From Nocardiopsis sp. YSL2 (GTDB lineage Bacteria > Actinomycetota > Actinomycetes > Streptosporangiales > Streptosporangiaceae): DNA of 64,000 bases. How positions within the stretch are numbered: the first letter of the stretch is position 1; every line of letters begins with the position of its first letter. Below are positions 8,639 through 16,373 of this stretch, piece after piece. The stretch lies in the NCBI RefSeq assembly GCF_030555055.1, contig NZ_JAMOAO010000002.1, positions 1-64,000 on the forward strand. The letters run 5' to 3'. Both the position numbers and the translations under genes were made by a program. The notes below the pieces were generated by a model. That model made no database searches, was not told where the DNA came from, and saw only the letters and a program-made list of their open reading frames with translations.

Positions 8639-9799
8639 ATGGCGATTCAGCTGCTCATCACCGACGAGGACCTGGTGGTGCAGGGCGACCCCATCGACGG
8701 GTGGACCAACCTCGACAGCACCCTGCGGTTCAACGAACCCGCCAGCGGCAGCGTCGAGCTGCCCGCGCACCCCGAGGTGATGGCCCAACTCCAGCCCGGC
8801 AACCGGATCGTCGTGATCCGCGACCAGGCCTTCTGGTGCGCCGGCCCCCTGGAGATCCCCCAGGACTACGCCTGGTCCGTCGGCGACTCCTCCGAGCCCG
8901 ACCCCGGCAAGGTGTCGGTCAGCTTCTCCGACGACCTGGCGCGGATCGCCGGGTACATCACCTGGCCCGACCCGGCCCTGGCCTGGGGCAGCCAGCCGAC
9001 CACCGATTCCCGGCAGATCCTCAACACCAACGCCGAGACCATCATCCGCACCCTGGTCGACGAGAACTGCGGGCCCGGCGCTCTGGCCGCACGGCAGATC
9101 CCCCACCTGGTGCTCGACACGCTCGCCGGGGTCGGCACCGACACCTCGGTCAACACCCGCTTCGAGGGGCTGCTGGCCGCCTGCCGCCGGGCCGCGGTCA
9201 ACGGCGGCGCGATCGGGTTCCGCACCCGCCAGGACGGCACGCAGATCGTGTTCGGTGTCTACCAGCCCGCCGACCTGACCGGCACTGCCCGGTTCTCCCG
9301 CGGCCTCGGCAACCTGCGCTCGGTGCAGTTCAAACAGTCCGCGCCCAGCGTCACCCACGCCCTGGTCGCCGGCGGCGAGGACGCCGCACGCACCTACACC
9401 GAGGTCGCCGACACCACCGCCGCGGACAGCTGGTGGCGGGTCGAGAAGTTCGTTGACCAATCGTCGATTGCCGACGACACCAACGGCGAGCTGACCAACG
9501 CCGGCAACGAGGAGTTGGCCGGCGGATCGGCGCCCGTCGAGCTGGCCACCGTCACCGTCGACACCGAGGACCTCAAGGCCGGGCACGACTTCTTCCTCGG
9601 CGACCGGGTCACCGTCGAGCTGCCCACCGGGCTGGAGGTGACCGACGTGGTCCGCTCCATCCACCTGCAGGCCACACCCAACGGCGGCGAGTACGTCTCC
9701 AGCCTCATCGGGTCCGCGGAGGCCACCTCCGACCCGCAGACCGTACGACTGATCCGCGACCTCGGGCGCCGCCTGGGCCGACTGGAAGCGAGCAGGTGA
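8639..9799 (+). CDS. tail hub protein, ReqiPepy6 Gp37-like
   Basis: A 386-residue protein whose ATG overlaps the end region of the Dit gene by close spacing (one base gap). Its N-terminus (LLITDEDLVVQGDPIDGWT) and the segment WWRVEKFVDQS, plus the late region DFFLGDRVTVELP, match the Gp37-like siphovirus tail hub family, related to tail-associated base-plate proteins. It would form the ring below Dit. The gene is intact and the order is standard. Confidence 0.75.
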   Translation: MAIQLLITDEDLVVQGDPIDGWTNLDSTLRFNEPASGSVELPAHPEVMAQLQPGNRIVVIRDQAFWCAGPLEIPQDYAWSVGDSSEPDPGKVSVSFSDDLARIAGYITWPDPALAWGSQPTTDSRQILNTNAETIIRTLVDENCGPGALAARQIPHLVLDTLAGVGTDTSVNTRFEGLLAACRRAAVNGGAIGFRTRQDGTQIVFGVYQPADLTGTARFSRGLGNLRSVQFKQSAPSVTHALVAGGEDAARTYTEVADTTAADSWWRVEKFVDQSSIADDTNGELTNAGNEELAGGSAPVELATVTVDTEDLKAGHDFFLGDRVTVELPTGLEVTDVVRSIHLQATPNGGEYVSSLIGSAEATSDPQTVRLIRDLGRRLGRLEASR

Positions 9800-9802
9800 A
9801 CG

Positions 9803-10729
9803 ATGGCTCAGAACTCGTGGCCGTCCCCGAACTACAACAGCCGCAACGTCACCGACGCCGAGTACGAGCGGCTGGCCTCACGCTTCTCCGACGACGGTGT
9901 GCTCGGCGACCCCAGCGAGACCGGCGTCGTCACCGCGGGCACCGGCCTGCAGGTCCTGGTCCGCGCGAGCAAGTACGCCTCGGTGCGCGGGCACGCCTGG
10001 ACGTCCGGCACCGTCGACGACCCGCTCACCATCAGCAGCAACTCCTCCGGTTCAACCCGTACCGACCGGGTGGTGCTGCGCCTGGACCGGTCCACCTGGG
10101 ACGTGCGCGCCGTCGTCAAGGAGGGCACGCCCGGCGCCGGCGCGCCCGCCCTGACGCAGGACCCGGGTGACACCGGGGTGTTCGAGACTCCGCTGGCCCG
10201 CGTCGTGGTCCCCGACAGCGCGTCGTCGGTGACGGTCACCCGCGACGAGCTCTACGTCGGCACCCGCGTCCGCCCGGTCGACTCGGCGACGCCGAACCCG
10301 TTCCCGCGCCTGGGCGAGATCCAGTACGAGCGCGACACCGGACGCATGCGGTTCTGGGACGGCGGCGCCCGGCGCCTGCTGTATGAGGACACCGGCGACA
10401 TCACCCTGCCCTCTGGATTCTCCACGTGGGAGGACGCGAGCGGCGGAAGGTTCGGCCGGCGGATCGGCGCCCTCGTCCAGCTCGTCATCAACGTGCGCCG
10501 CACGAACCTGAACTTCCCGACCTCGGACACCGACGGGTCGAAGATCTGCAACGCAATCTCGTCCACGTTGAGGCCTCCAGGAAACCGGTACTTCCCCTGC
10601 CAGTTCAGCAACGGCGCCAGCGCACGCCTGCAGGTCAACGCTGACGGCGAGGTCTGGGTGCGCTGGCACGACAGAGACGTGTCCATCGGCCACCACCTGC
10701 GCACCACTGTCACCTACCTCAAGCCCTGA
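9803..10729 (+). CDS. minor tail / baseplate protein
   Basis: A 308-residue protein starting four bases after the hub gene. The N-terminal half (SWPSPNYNSRNVTDAEYERL, then RTDRVVLRLDRSTWDVRAVV) resembles actinophage minor tail proteins that attach tip proteins to the hub. The C-terminal half is beta-rich with a WVRWHDRDVSI segment and may be receptor-facing. It precedes the hydrolase-type tail protein, which suggests both belong to the tip complex. Confidence 0.6.
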   Translation: MAQNSWPSPNYNSRNVTDAEYERLASRFSDDGVLGDPSETGVVTAGTGLQVLVRASKYASVRGHAWTSGTVDDPLTISSNSSGSTRTDRVVLRLDRSTWDVRAVVKEGTPGAGAPALTQDPGDTGVFETPLARVVVPDSASSVTVTRDELYVGTRVRPVDSATPNPFPRLGEIQYERDTGRMRFWDGGARRLLYEDTGDITLPSGFSTWEDASGGRFGRRIGALVQLVINVRRTNLNFPTSDTDGSKICNAISSTLRPPGNRYFPCQFSNGASARLQVNADGEVWVRWHDRDVSIGHHLRTTVTYLKP

Positions 10730-10742
10730 AAGGACGGTGGCC

Positions 10743-12284
10743 ATGGCTCGGCACCTGTTCGGCGGCATCGCCGACTACGTCATCACCCTGGGCGCCGACA
10801 ACGCCGCCACGCTCCAACCCGGAGCGGCCGTCACCGCGTGGAACGCCTCCAGCGGCGGCGCCCAGTACACCGACCTGACCGACACCGACGGCGTCACCGA
10901 AATCCCCGGCGGGGAACTGACCGCGGACGCTGTGGGCGCGGTGCAGGAGTTCATGGGACCCGATGAGGTGCGCTCGGTCTACCTCGACGCCAACGCCGGG
11001 GCGGGGCCGCGCCGGCGCGCGGTCGCCATCGACATCGGCGAAGACCTGACCATGGTCTCCGACGACCTGTCCACGCACACCTCCGAAGCCAACCCCCACG
11101 GCACCGGCGTCGCCACACTCGCCGACGCCGCGGCGGACCCGGGGACCTCCGACGTCAAGGGCGGCAGCTCGCTGTCCTACGACACCGAGACGGCCACGTG
11201 GCGCCCCGACGGGTCCACCACCGCGCTCATGGGCTGGCACGCCTCCCTGGCCAACCGCCACTTCGCGCGCGCCAACGTCGTGTGCGTCGGCGACTCCATC
11301 ACCGAGGGCCAGGGCGCCACCGATTACGCGCACACCTGGCCGGCCCGACTGCGCGAGCTGTTGCGCGCGCGGTTCCCGACCGCGGGGGTAACCGGCGGCC
11401 GCGGATTCATCGGCGCCGCCTCGACGGGCTCCATCTCCTACACCTGGCCCGCCACCGTCACCGGCGGCCCGACCTACGACACCGGGTGGGGACCGAAGAG
11501 GCACACGCCGTTCCTGGACGGTGACGGCACCCCCGACCTGATCACGTACAGCGCCCTGCAGGGCACCGCGGTCGACATCCTGTGGGGCCGGTCCTCCCTG
11601 TCCGGGACGTTCCGGTACCGGGTCGACGGCGGGGCGTGGACATCCGTGGACACCTCCGGCACCAGCCAGGACGGGCAGCTCACCCGCGTCACCCTGGGAA
11701 CGTCCGGCCCGCACACCCTGGAGATCGAGGCGGTCACCGCGGCGTTCAAGCAGATCGTGTCCGGAGTCATCGAGTACGACGGCGACGAGGCCGCCGGGGT
11801 CACCGTCCACGACGCCTCCCACTTCGGGTGGGAGAGCACCACCTGGTCGACGCCGACCGACGCGGACAAGTGGCCCTCCGCGATCGGCGCCCTGAACCCG
11901 GGCCTGATCGTGATCATGCTCGGCGCGAACGACCAGTGGGCGGGCACCGCGCCGTCGACGTTCCGCACCAACGTCTCCGCGCTCATCGCCGCCCTGCGCG
12001 GCGCGAACACGGTCCCGGTGCCGTTCCCGCCCATCCTGCTGGCGATGCACGCCGCCCGCGGTGACGGCCCCTTCGCCCACACCTGGGACGCCTACGTCGC
12101 CGAGGCACACTCCCTGGCGCGGACGGACCCGCTCGTGACCGTCGCCGACCTCACGCTCGGGCCGCGGATGCCCGACCAAGCCGACAGCCCCAACTGGGGC
12201 CTGTACGCCGACCAGGTGCACCTGTCCGGCAAGGGCTACGCCTACCTGGCCGACAGGCTCGCCGACATCCTGTCCCCGAGGTGA
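10743..12284 (+). CDS. tail tip protein with SGNH/GDSL hydrolase domain
   Basis: A 513-residue protein with two parts. Residues 1-170 look like a tail-attachment region. Residues about 175-510 are an SGNH hydrolase: VCVGDSIT with the nucleophile Ser185, GAND with Asn396, and DQVHLS giving Asp490 and His493. Such domains deacetylate or de-esterify surface glycans. I chose the ATG because AAAGGA lies eight bases upstream; a GTG two codons earlier is too close to that site. It would act on the cell surface during adsorption. Confidence 0.75.
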   Translation: MARHLFGGIADYVITLGADNAATLQPGAAVTAWNASSGGAQYTDLTDTDGVTEIPGGELTADAVGAVQEFMGPDEVRSVYLDANAGAGPRRRAVAIDIGEDLTMVSDDLSTHTSEANPHGTGVATLADAAADPGTSDVKGGSSLSYDTETATWRPDGSTTALMGWHASLANRHFARANVVCVGDSITEGQGATDYAHTWPARLRELLRARFPTAGVTGGRGFIGAASTGSISYTWPATVTGGPTYDTGWGPKRHTPFLDGDGTPDLITYSALQGTAVDILWGRSSLSGTFRYRVDGGAWTSVDTSGTSQDGQLTRVTLGTSGPHTLEIEAVTAAFKQIVSGVIEYDGDEAAGVTVHDASHFGWESTTWSTPTDADKWPSAIGALNPGLIVIMLGANDQWAGTAPSTFRTNVSALIAALRGANTVPVPFPPILLAMHAARGDGPFAHTWDAYVAEAHSLARTDPLVTVADLTLGPRMPDQADSPNWGLYADQVHLSGKGYAYLADRLADILSPR

Positions 12285-12287
12285 CGT

Positions 12288-12608
12288 GTGGCCGAGCTCG
12301 CGGCGTTCCTGCCGTTCGCTGACATCGGTCTCGTCGGCATATTCGGCAGCGCGGTCGCCTACGTCCTCTACGCCCTGATCACCGGACGACTCATGCCGGC
12401 CGCGACCCATGACCGGATCGTGGCCTCCCGGGATGCCCAGCTGCAGCAGATGCGTGAGCTGTACCTGGCGGAACGGGAACGCGGTGACCTGCTAGCGGCC
12501 CAGACGGCGTCGCTCACCGAGGCCGCCAAGACCAGCGCCTCCGCAATCGACGCGCTACGCGACGTGGCCACCTCTTCCCCACCGCCCGAGGAGGGCGATG
12601 ACCGATGA
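12288..12608 (+). CDS. small membrane protein with coiled coil
   Basis: A 106-residue protein, GTG start. One transmembrane segment near residues 10-33 (IGLVGIFGSAVAYVLYALI) is followed by a long charged helix (QLQQMRELYLAERERGDLL) and a disordered tail. This layout is common for small proteins in actinophage lysis regions; it may be a holin-like or spanin-like factor, but no family motif proves it. Its stop overlaps the next start. Confidence 0.55.
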   Translation: MAELAAFLPFADIGLVGIFGSAVAYVLYALITGRLMPAATHDRIVASRDAQLQQMRELYLAERERGDLLAAQTASLTEAAKTSASAIDALRDVATSSPPPEEGDDR

Positions 12609-12838
12609 AGTGGAAGCGCCTGCGCCGCCTGTGCCACCGCCACCGCACACCGGACCCGCCCGTCACCGACACCGAGCTGGAACAGATGAAGTCCGCCACC
12701 GAGGCGTCGCTCGCTGACGCGCGCGCCCGGGACCCCGAAGTGCGGGAGGTGATCGCACGGCACCACGAGCACCAGCGCCGCAACCACTTCGGAGACCTGT
12801 TCCTGCACATCCTCGAAGGAGGCCGCGGTGATGTATGA
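12605..12838 (+). CDS. small basic phage protein
   Basis: A 77-residue protein overlapping the previous gene by ATGA. It has a basic N-terminus (MKWKRLRRLCHRHR) and a charged helix (TELEQMKSATEASLADARAR). It resembles short proteins found between minor tail and lysis genes of actinophages. No function is assigned. Confidence 0.5.
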   Translation: MKWKRLRRLCHRHRTPDPPVTDTELEQMKSATEASLADARARDPEVREVIARHHEHQRRNHFGDLFLHILEGGRGDV

Positions 12839-13172
12839 GCTCGGGAACTGGGTGGCGCTCCTAGCCGCCCTGCTCACCTGGGGATTCCTGATCGACTACC
12901 TCAGCGGCGGCACCTGGCACCGCTCCGGTGGCGGCCGACTGTTCGTCACCGGGCTGGTGGTGCTCACCGCGCTCCTCACCCTGGTGGCCATCCACCTCTT
13001 CGCCGGCGACTACCCCGGCCGCAGCATCGTGCGCCTGACCGTGTACTCGGCGGGCGCCCTCACGATCGCGACCACGTGGGCGCTGTACCGGCGGGTGCGC
13101 TTCCGCAGCCGCGACCGTCCTGACGACGACGCAGGCCAGCCTCCCCCTTCCCCAGGCCGGCGCCGACCCTGA
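12828..13172 (+). CDS. membrane protein, possible holin
   Basis: A 114-residue protein with three predicted membrane helices (residues about 5-27, 36-60 and 68-88) and a basic, Pro-rich tail. It begins at GTG directly followed by ATG, either of which could be used; GGAGG lies at a good distance. Three helices and the place before the amidase gene fit a class I holin, although the next small membrane protein is an equally good candidate. Confidence 0.5.
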   Translation: MMYELGNWVALLAALLTWGFLIDYLSGGTWHRSGGGRLFVTGLVVLTALLTLVAIHLFAGDYPGRSIVRLTVYSAGALTIATTWALYRRVRFRSRDRPDDDAGQPPPSPGRRRP

Positions 13173-13200
13173 GCGCCGACCAGACCTGACCACCCCTGCA

Positions 13201-13225
13201 AGCCCCGCCACCGAGCGGGGCTTTC
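13201..13225 (+). terminator. hairpin terminator inside the late operon
   Basis: A stem of AGCCCCG and CGGGGCT with an eight-base loop is followed by TTCG. It lies between the first three membrane-protein genes and the downstream membrane protein plus endolysin pair, so it may attenuate rather than stop late transcription. Confidence 0.6.
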
Positions 13226-13265
13226 GCACGCCCGGGGCCCGCCCGGCAACCGCAAGGAGATCACC

Positions 13266-13565
13266 ATGTCCGCCCTGCACACCCTGTTCGACACCGTCCG
13301 CGAGCACCTGCGCCCCACCAAGGAGCCGCTCGCCTACATCGCCTTCGGCGTCGCCGTGCTGTTCCTCGGCTACGAGATGCTCGTCAACGGCCAGTCCTTC
13401 ACCGAGGTCTTCGGTGAGAACTACATCGAGGGCATCGTCGCGGTCCTGGTCACCCTGCTCGGCCGCGCCAGCGTGTACTCGCCCCGCACCGTGAAGGCCG
13501 CGGACACGGCGTTCCTCGACGTCCACCTCGGCACCGACATGGTCGCCGACGACGAGCAGGGCTGA
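13266..13565 (+). CDS. small membrane protein next to endolysin (holin candidate)
   Basis: A 99-residue protein with AAGGAGATC before its ATG. Two hydrophobic segments (YIAFGVAVLFLGYEMLV and IVAVLVTLLGRA) are separated by a short loop. It ends three bases before the endolysin gene. Two-helix proteins directly before the endolysin are typical holins, which release the endolysin through the membrane. Functional proof is absent from sequence alone. Confidence 0.6.
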   Translation: MSALHTLFDTVREHLRPTKEPLAYIAFGVAVLFLGYEMLVNGQSFTEVFGENYIEGIVAVLVTLLGRASVYSPRTVKAADTAFLDVHLGTDMVADDEQG

Positions 13566-13568
13566 CCG

Positions 13569-14579
13569 ATGAAACTCGTCACCCGCAGAATGTGGGGCGG
13601 GCCGGCCAGCATCGGCGGGTACGCCAACCCGACCCGAGGGTGCGTGGCCCACTACAACGGCGGCGCCATCGGGCTGATCAAGCCCGGCAAGCCCCACGCC
13701 GCCTGCTACGACTACGTCCGCCGGGTCCACCGCCAGCACCTGAACCAGGGCTGGGCGGGAATCGGCTACGCGTTCCTGGCCTGTCCTCATGGGTATGTGT
13801 TCGAGGGCAGGGGCTTGAGCCACCAGCAGGCCGCCCAGCCCGGCGGCAACAGCACCTGGTACAGCATCCAGATGATGGTCGGCGGCGGCGAGCAGCCCAC
13901 CGACCTGCAGATCCAGGCGTGGCGGGACTGCCGCACCTACATCCGGCAGCGGCGCGCCGTCGCTGCAGCGATCCGCGGGCACTACCAGTTCGTGTCCACG
14001 AGCTGCCCTGGGACGCCGACCAAGCGGCTCATCGCCAACGGCACCCTGGCCGGATCCGGGTCAGGCACTCCAGCGCCCGGCGGAGGGTCGGTGACCGTCC
14101 CGCACATGACCACGGTGCGGCCGGTCGACGAGCAGCAGAAGGCCGTCAACCGACTCGGCTATGAGCCCGAGCTGGATGTCGACGACGTCTTCGGGCCGCT
14201 CACGCTCAAGGGCGTGGAGTGGCTGCAGGAGGAACTCGGCGTCACGGTCGACGGGCTGTGGGGCAAGGTCACCGAGGCCGCGTACCTGAAGCGGATCGGC
14301 GGCAGCGCACCGAAGCCCCCGGCGAAGCCGTTCCCACTGGCACGCGGACACTGGTTCGGCCCACCGTCCTCGGACGACCGGAACCACTCCGGGTACTACT
14401 GGCCGGCCGACCGACCACACATCAAGGAGATCCAGGGCAAGGTCGGCGCGAAGAAGGACGGCCGGTACGGGCCTAAGACCAAGGCGGCCGTGACCGCGTG
14501 GCAGCGCAAGGCCGGGTTCACCGGCCGCGCTGTCGATGGGCTCACCGGCCCGAACACGTGGGGGCGCATGTTCGGCTGA
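13569..14579 (+). CDS. endolysin: N-acetylmuramoyl-L-alanine amidase with peptidoglycan-binding domains
   Basis: A 336-residue lysis enzyme. Residues about 1-165 form a PGRP/amidase-like domain starting KLVTRRMWGGPASIGGY, with the histidines of CVAHYNGG and the STSCPG segment expected to hold zinc. Two peptidoglycan-binding type regions follow: about 190-245 (VNRLGYEPELDVDDVFGPLT) and about 285-335 (IKEIQGKVGAKKDGRYG), both with the D-G-x-x-G-P-x-T pattern. It would cut the peptide from the glycan at the end of the lytic cycle. Confidence 0.85.
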   Translation: MKLVTRRMWGGPASIGGYANPTRGCVAHYNGGAIGLIKPGKPHAACYDYVRRVHRQHLNQGWAGIGYAFLACPHGYVFEGRGLSHQQAAQPGGNSTWYSIQMMVGGGEQPTDLQIQAWRDCRTYIRQRRAVAAAIRGHYQFVSTSCPGTPTKRLIANGTLAGSGSGTPAPGGGSVTVPHMTTVRPVDEQQKAVNRLGYEPELDVDDVFGPLTLKGVEWLQEELGVTVDGLWGKVTEAAYLKRIGGSAPKPPAKPFPLARGHWFGPPSSDDRNHSGYYWPADRPHIKEIQGKVGAKKDGRYGPKTKAAVTAWQRKAGFTGRAVDGLTGPNTWGRMFG

Positions 14580-14596
14580 CCCACGCCTACGCGAAC

Positions 14597-14625
14597 GCCC
14601 CGTCCACCATCACGGTGGGCGGGGC
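14597..14625. terminator. bidirectional terminator between endolysin and Ku
   Basis: A 12-base-pair stem (GCCCCGTCCACC with GGTGGGCGGGGC, one G-U pair) with a five-base loop lies between two converging genes. It is well placed to end both the late phage operon and the Ku transcript. Confidence 0.7.
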
Positions 14626-14648
14626 GGCTTCGTGCTGTCTGGGGCCCG

Positions 14649-15563
14649 TCACGCGGACGCGCGTTGGACCGCTTGCTCAAGTTCGTCCCGGGACATCTTC
14701 GACCGCCCCGGCACGCCGAGCTCCTGAGCGCGGCGCAACAGCTCCTTCTTCGTGAGCTCCGAGCGCGGCGCAGGCGCGCGCCCTCCCCTGCGCGCCTCCA
14801 GCGTCTCTCGCAAGGCCTCGGTGATCTGGACGACCTTCCCGCTCGGCCCGGGTGGCGCTCCGTAGCTGACGGTCCTGCCCTCGGATTTCGCCGATATCAG
14901 CTCGTCGACCCGCCGCGCGTAGACGTCCTCGTACTCCGCCGGCTGCCAGTCGTCCGCCATCACGTCCACCAACTGGCGCGCGAGGCCGAGATCGCGCTCC
15001 AGTAGATCCGCCTCGCGCGGCACCGCGGGCATGACGTCCGCAGGGGAGCGGACCTCGTCCGGCCAGTACAGCGTGGCCGCGGTGAGCACGCCCAGCTGGG
15101 GACCGACGAGCACCAGGTGCTCGCGCTCGCGCATCACCATCGTGGCCAGGCCGACCCGGCCGGTCTCCTCCAGCACCGTGTGCAGGAGCCGGTACGGTCG
15201 CACGCCCGCCCGGTCGGCCGGCGAAATGAAGTAGGCGTTGGCGTACCAGAGGGGGTCGACGGCCCCGGAGGGGATGAACGCGGAGATCTCCAATGTCCGG
15301 GACTTGCCCGGCATGAGGGCGGCGAGCTCCTGGGGCTCCAGGATGACGTACTCGTCGTAGCCCACGAGCGCGCCCTTGACGATGCCGTCCGGTGGCACCT
15401 CGTCGCCGGTCTCCTCGTCGACCCGCCGGTTGCGCACGCGGTGGTCGGTGCCGCGCACGAACTGGTGCATGGTCGGTCCGTGCCGCTCACGCGCGCTGTA
15501 CAGCCGGACCGCGATGGACAGCAGTCCCACGCTGAGGGCACCCTTCCACACCGTGCCAGCCAT
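14649..15563 (-). CDS. ku: Ku-type DNA end-binding protein with C-terminal SAP-like domain
   Basis: A 304-residue bacterial/phage Ku. The start MAGTVWKGALSVGLLSIAVR matches the family opening (W-x-G-x-[IL]-S-[FV]-G-L), and TLYWPDEVRSP matches the conserved LLWPDEIR segment. After the Ku core, residues about 265-304 (ELTKKELLRRAQELGVPGRS) form a SAP or Rho-N-like DNA-binding tail. The ATG at 15563 was chosen because upstream sequence in frame is not Ku-like. It is divergent from an operator region shared with the neighbouring gene. No LigD is in the window, so it would need the host ligase. Confidence 0.88.
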   Translation of the reverse strand: MAGTVWKGALSVGLLSIAVRLYSARERHGPTMHQFVRGTDHRVRNRRVDEETGDEVPPDGIVKGALVGYDEYVILEPQELAALMPGKSRTLEISAFIPSGAVDPLWYANAYFISPADRAGVRPYRLLHTVLEETGRVGLATMVMREREHLVLVGPQLGVLTAATLYWPDEVRSPADVMPAVPREADLLERDLGLARQLVDVMADDWQPAEYEDVYARRVDELISAKSEGRTVSYGAPPGPSGKVVQITEALRETLEARRGGRAPAPRSELTKKELLRRAQELGVPGRSKMSRDELEQAVQRASA

Positions 15564-15640
15564 GACCATCACCCCCTCTCCATGGTGCCTCTGACCTGGC
15601 AAGACACGGCAAAGACGAAGCTCTCGGGGAACCCAAAACT

Positions 15641-15709
15641 TAGACACGGTAAGCGTGGATAATTTGGGCGCACTCGGGTACACTTAAACATAGACACGGT
15701 GAACGTGTC
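15641..15709. promoter_or_regulatory. operator pair 1: two palindromic sites at a divergent promoter
   Basis: Two sites of the form GACACG-N5-CGTG are spaced 50 bases centre to centre. The left one is imperfect (GACACGGTAAGCGTGG), the right one is a perfect 17-bp palindrome (GACACGGTGAACGTGTC). A -10-like TAAACAT lies just before the right site, so a bound protein would cover the start of transcription. The pair lies between Ku (leftward) and the SWIM protein gene (rightward). An almost identical block recurs 627 bases downstream. Confidence 0.7.
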
Positions 15710-15740
15710 AAGGTTACATCGCGGGAGGTCGCAACCATGA
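15699..15740 (+). other. possible 13-codon leader peptide overlapping the SWIM gene start
   Basis: The GTG inside the right operator opens a 13-codon frame (V-N-V-S-R-L-H-R-G-R-S-Q-P) whose TGA overlaps the ATG of the following gene as ATGA. If transcription begins at the operator, this would be a leaderless mini-gene coupled to the SWIM gene. It is speculative, but the GTGAACGTG core opens reading frames at all three copies of the site. Confidence 0.3.
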
Positions 15741-16222
15741 CGCGCACGCACATCACCTGGACCACCGACCAGCAGAGCAAGGCCCTTACCCTGCTCGACC
15801 GGGGCACCATCCACCCCATCCACGAAGACGTGTATTCGGTCATGTCGACCGACGGCGAGACCTGCTACATGACCACCCCCGACGTGTGCACCTGCCCGGC
15901 CTACGTGCTCGGGGAGGGGATGCGCTGCTACCACCGGCTCGCGGTGATCCTGTTCCGCAACCTGCCCACCAAGGCGGACCATGCCGAGCGCGTCACCGAG
16001 GTCTACGTCCGCGAGGCGGATGGCGTGACCTTCTCGGTGATCCTCAAGCCGGTCCTGGCTGGGGGGTGGCGCGAGCAGCACTACTTCAGCGACGGCCGCA
16101 CGCGGACTCTGGCCACCACTCGGCGCATGACTACCAGCGGCGCTAACGCCCTGCGGGGACGGCTCGATGCCCGAGGCTACCGCCGGGTCTACGGCCAGGA
16201 GGCTGAGGCCGCCGGGGCCTGA
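15737..16222 (+). CDS. SWIM zinc-finger protein
   Basis: A 161-residue protein containing CTCPAYVLGEGMRCYHRLAV, a SWIM motif (C-x-C-xn-C-x-H, residues about 52-70) that binds zinc and usually DNA or protein. The rest is unassigned, with a basic end. The start has the strong site GGAGGTCGCAACC, a block also used before 16374 and 18446. It is transcribed away from Ku from the shared operator region, so it may act in the same process. Confidence 0.7.
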   Translation: MTRTHITWTTDQQSKALTLLDRGTIHPIHEDVYSVMSTDGETCYMTTPDVCTCPAYVLGEGMRCYHRLAVILFRNLPTKADHAERVTEVYVREADGVTFSVILKPVLAGGWREQHYFSDGRTRTLATTRRMTTSGANALRGRLDARGYRRVYGQEAEAAGA

Positions 16223-16266
16223 AGGCCGGTCCCGCGCGCTTTCCGTCCGGGCGTGCGGGGCCAAAA

Positions 16267-16336
16267 CTTAGACACGCTAAGCGTGGTTAATTCGGACATA
16301 ACCGGGTACTATTAACATAGACACGGTGAACGTGTC
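16267..16336. promoter_or_regulatory. operator pair 2 upstream of the DUF932 gene
   Basis: This block repeats operator pair 1 with few changes: an imperfect GACACGCTAAGCGTGG site and, 49 bases later centre to centre, the perfect palindrome GACACGGTGAACGTGTC. A -10-like TATTAACAT lies just before the second palindrome. The two blocks keep the flanking AACTTA and the GGGTAC spacer, so they look like a duplicated promoter module. Confidence 0.7.
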
Positions 16337-16373
16337 AAGGTTTCTGTTTCGCTCTCACGAGAGGTCGCACCCC

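Noticed and set aside
6028-8640. Minus-strand open frame of 870 codons
   Set aside because: Opposite to the tape measure and Dit genes, whose products are recognisable. Its composition is that of a shadow frame.
10719-12410. Minus-strand open frame of 563 codons
   Set aside because: Antisense to the SGNH tail protein, in which the catalytic residues are clear.
15693-16336. The palindromes as LexA (SOS) boxes
   Set aside because: Actinobacterial LexA boxes have the form CGAAC-N4-GTTCG. The sites here are GACACG-N5-CGTGTC and do not match.
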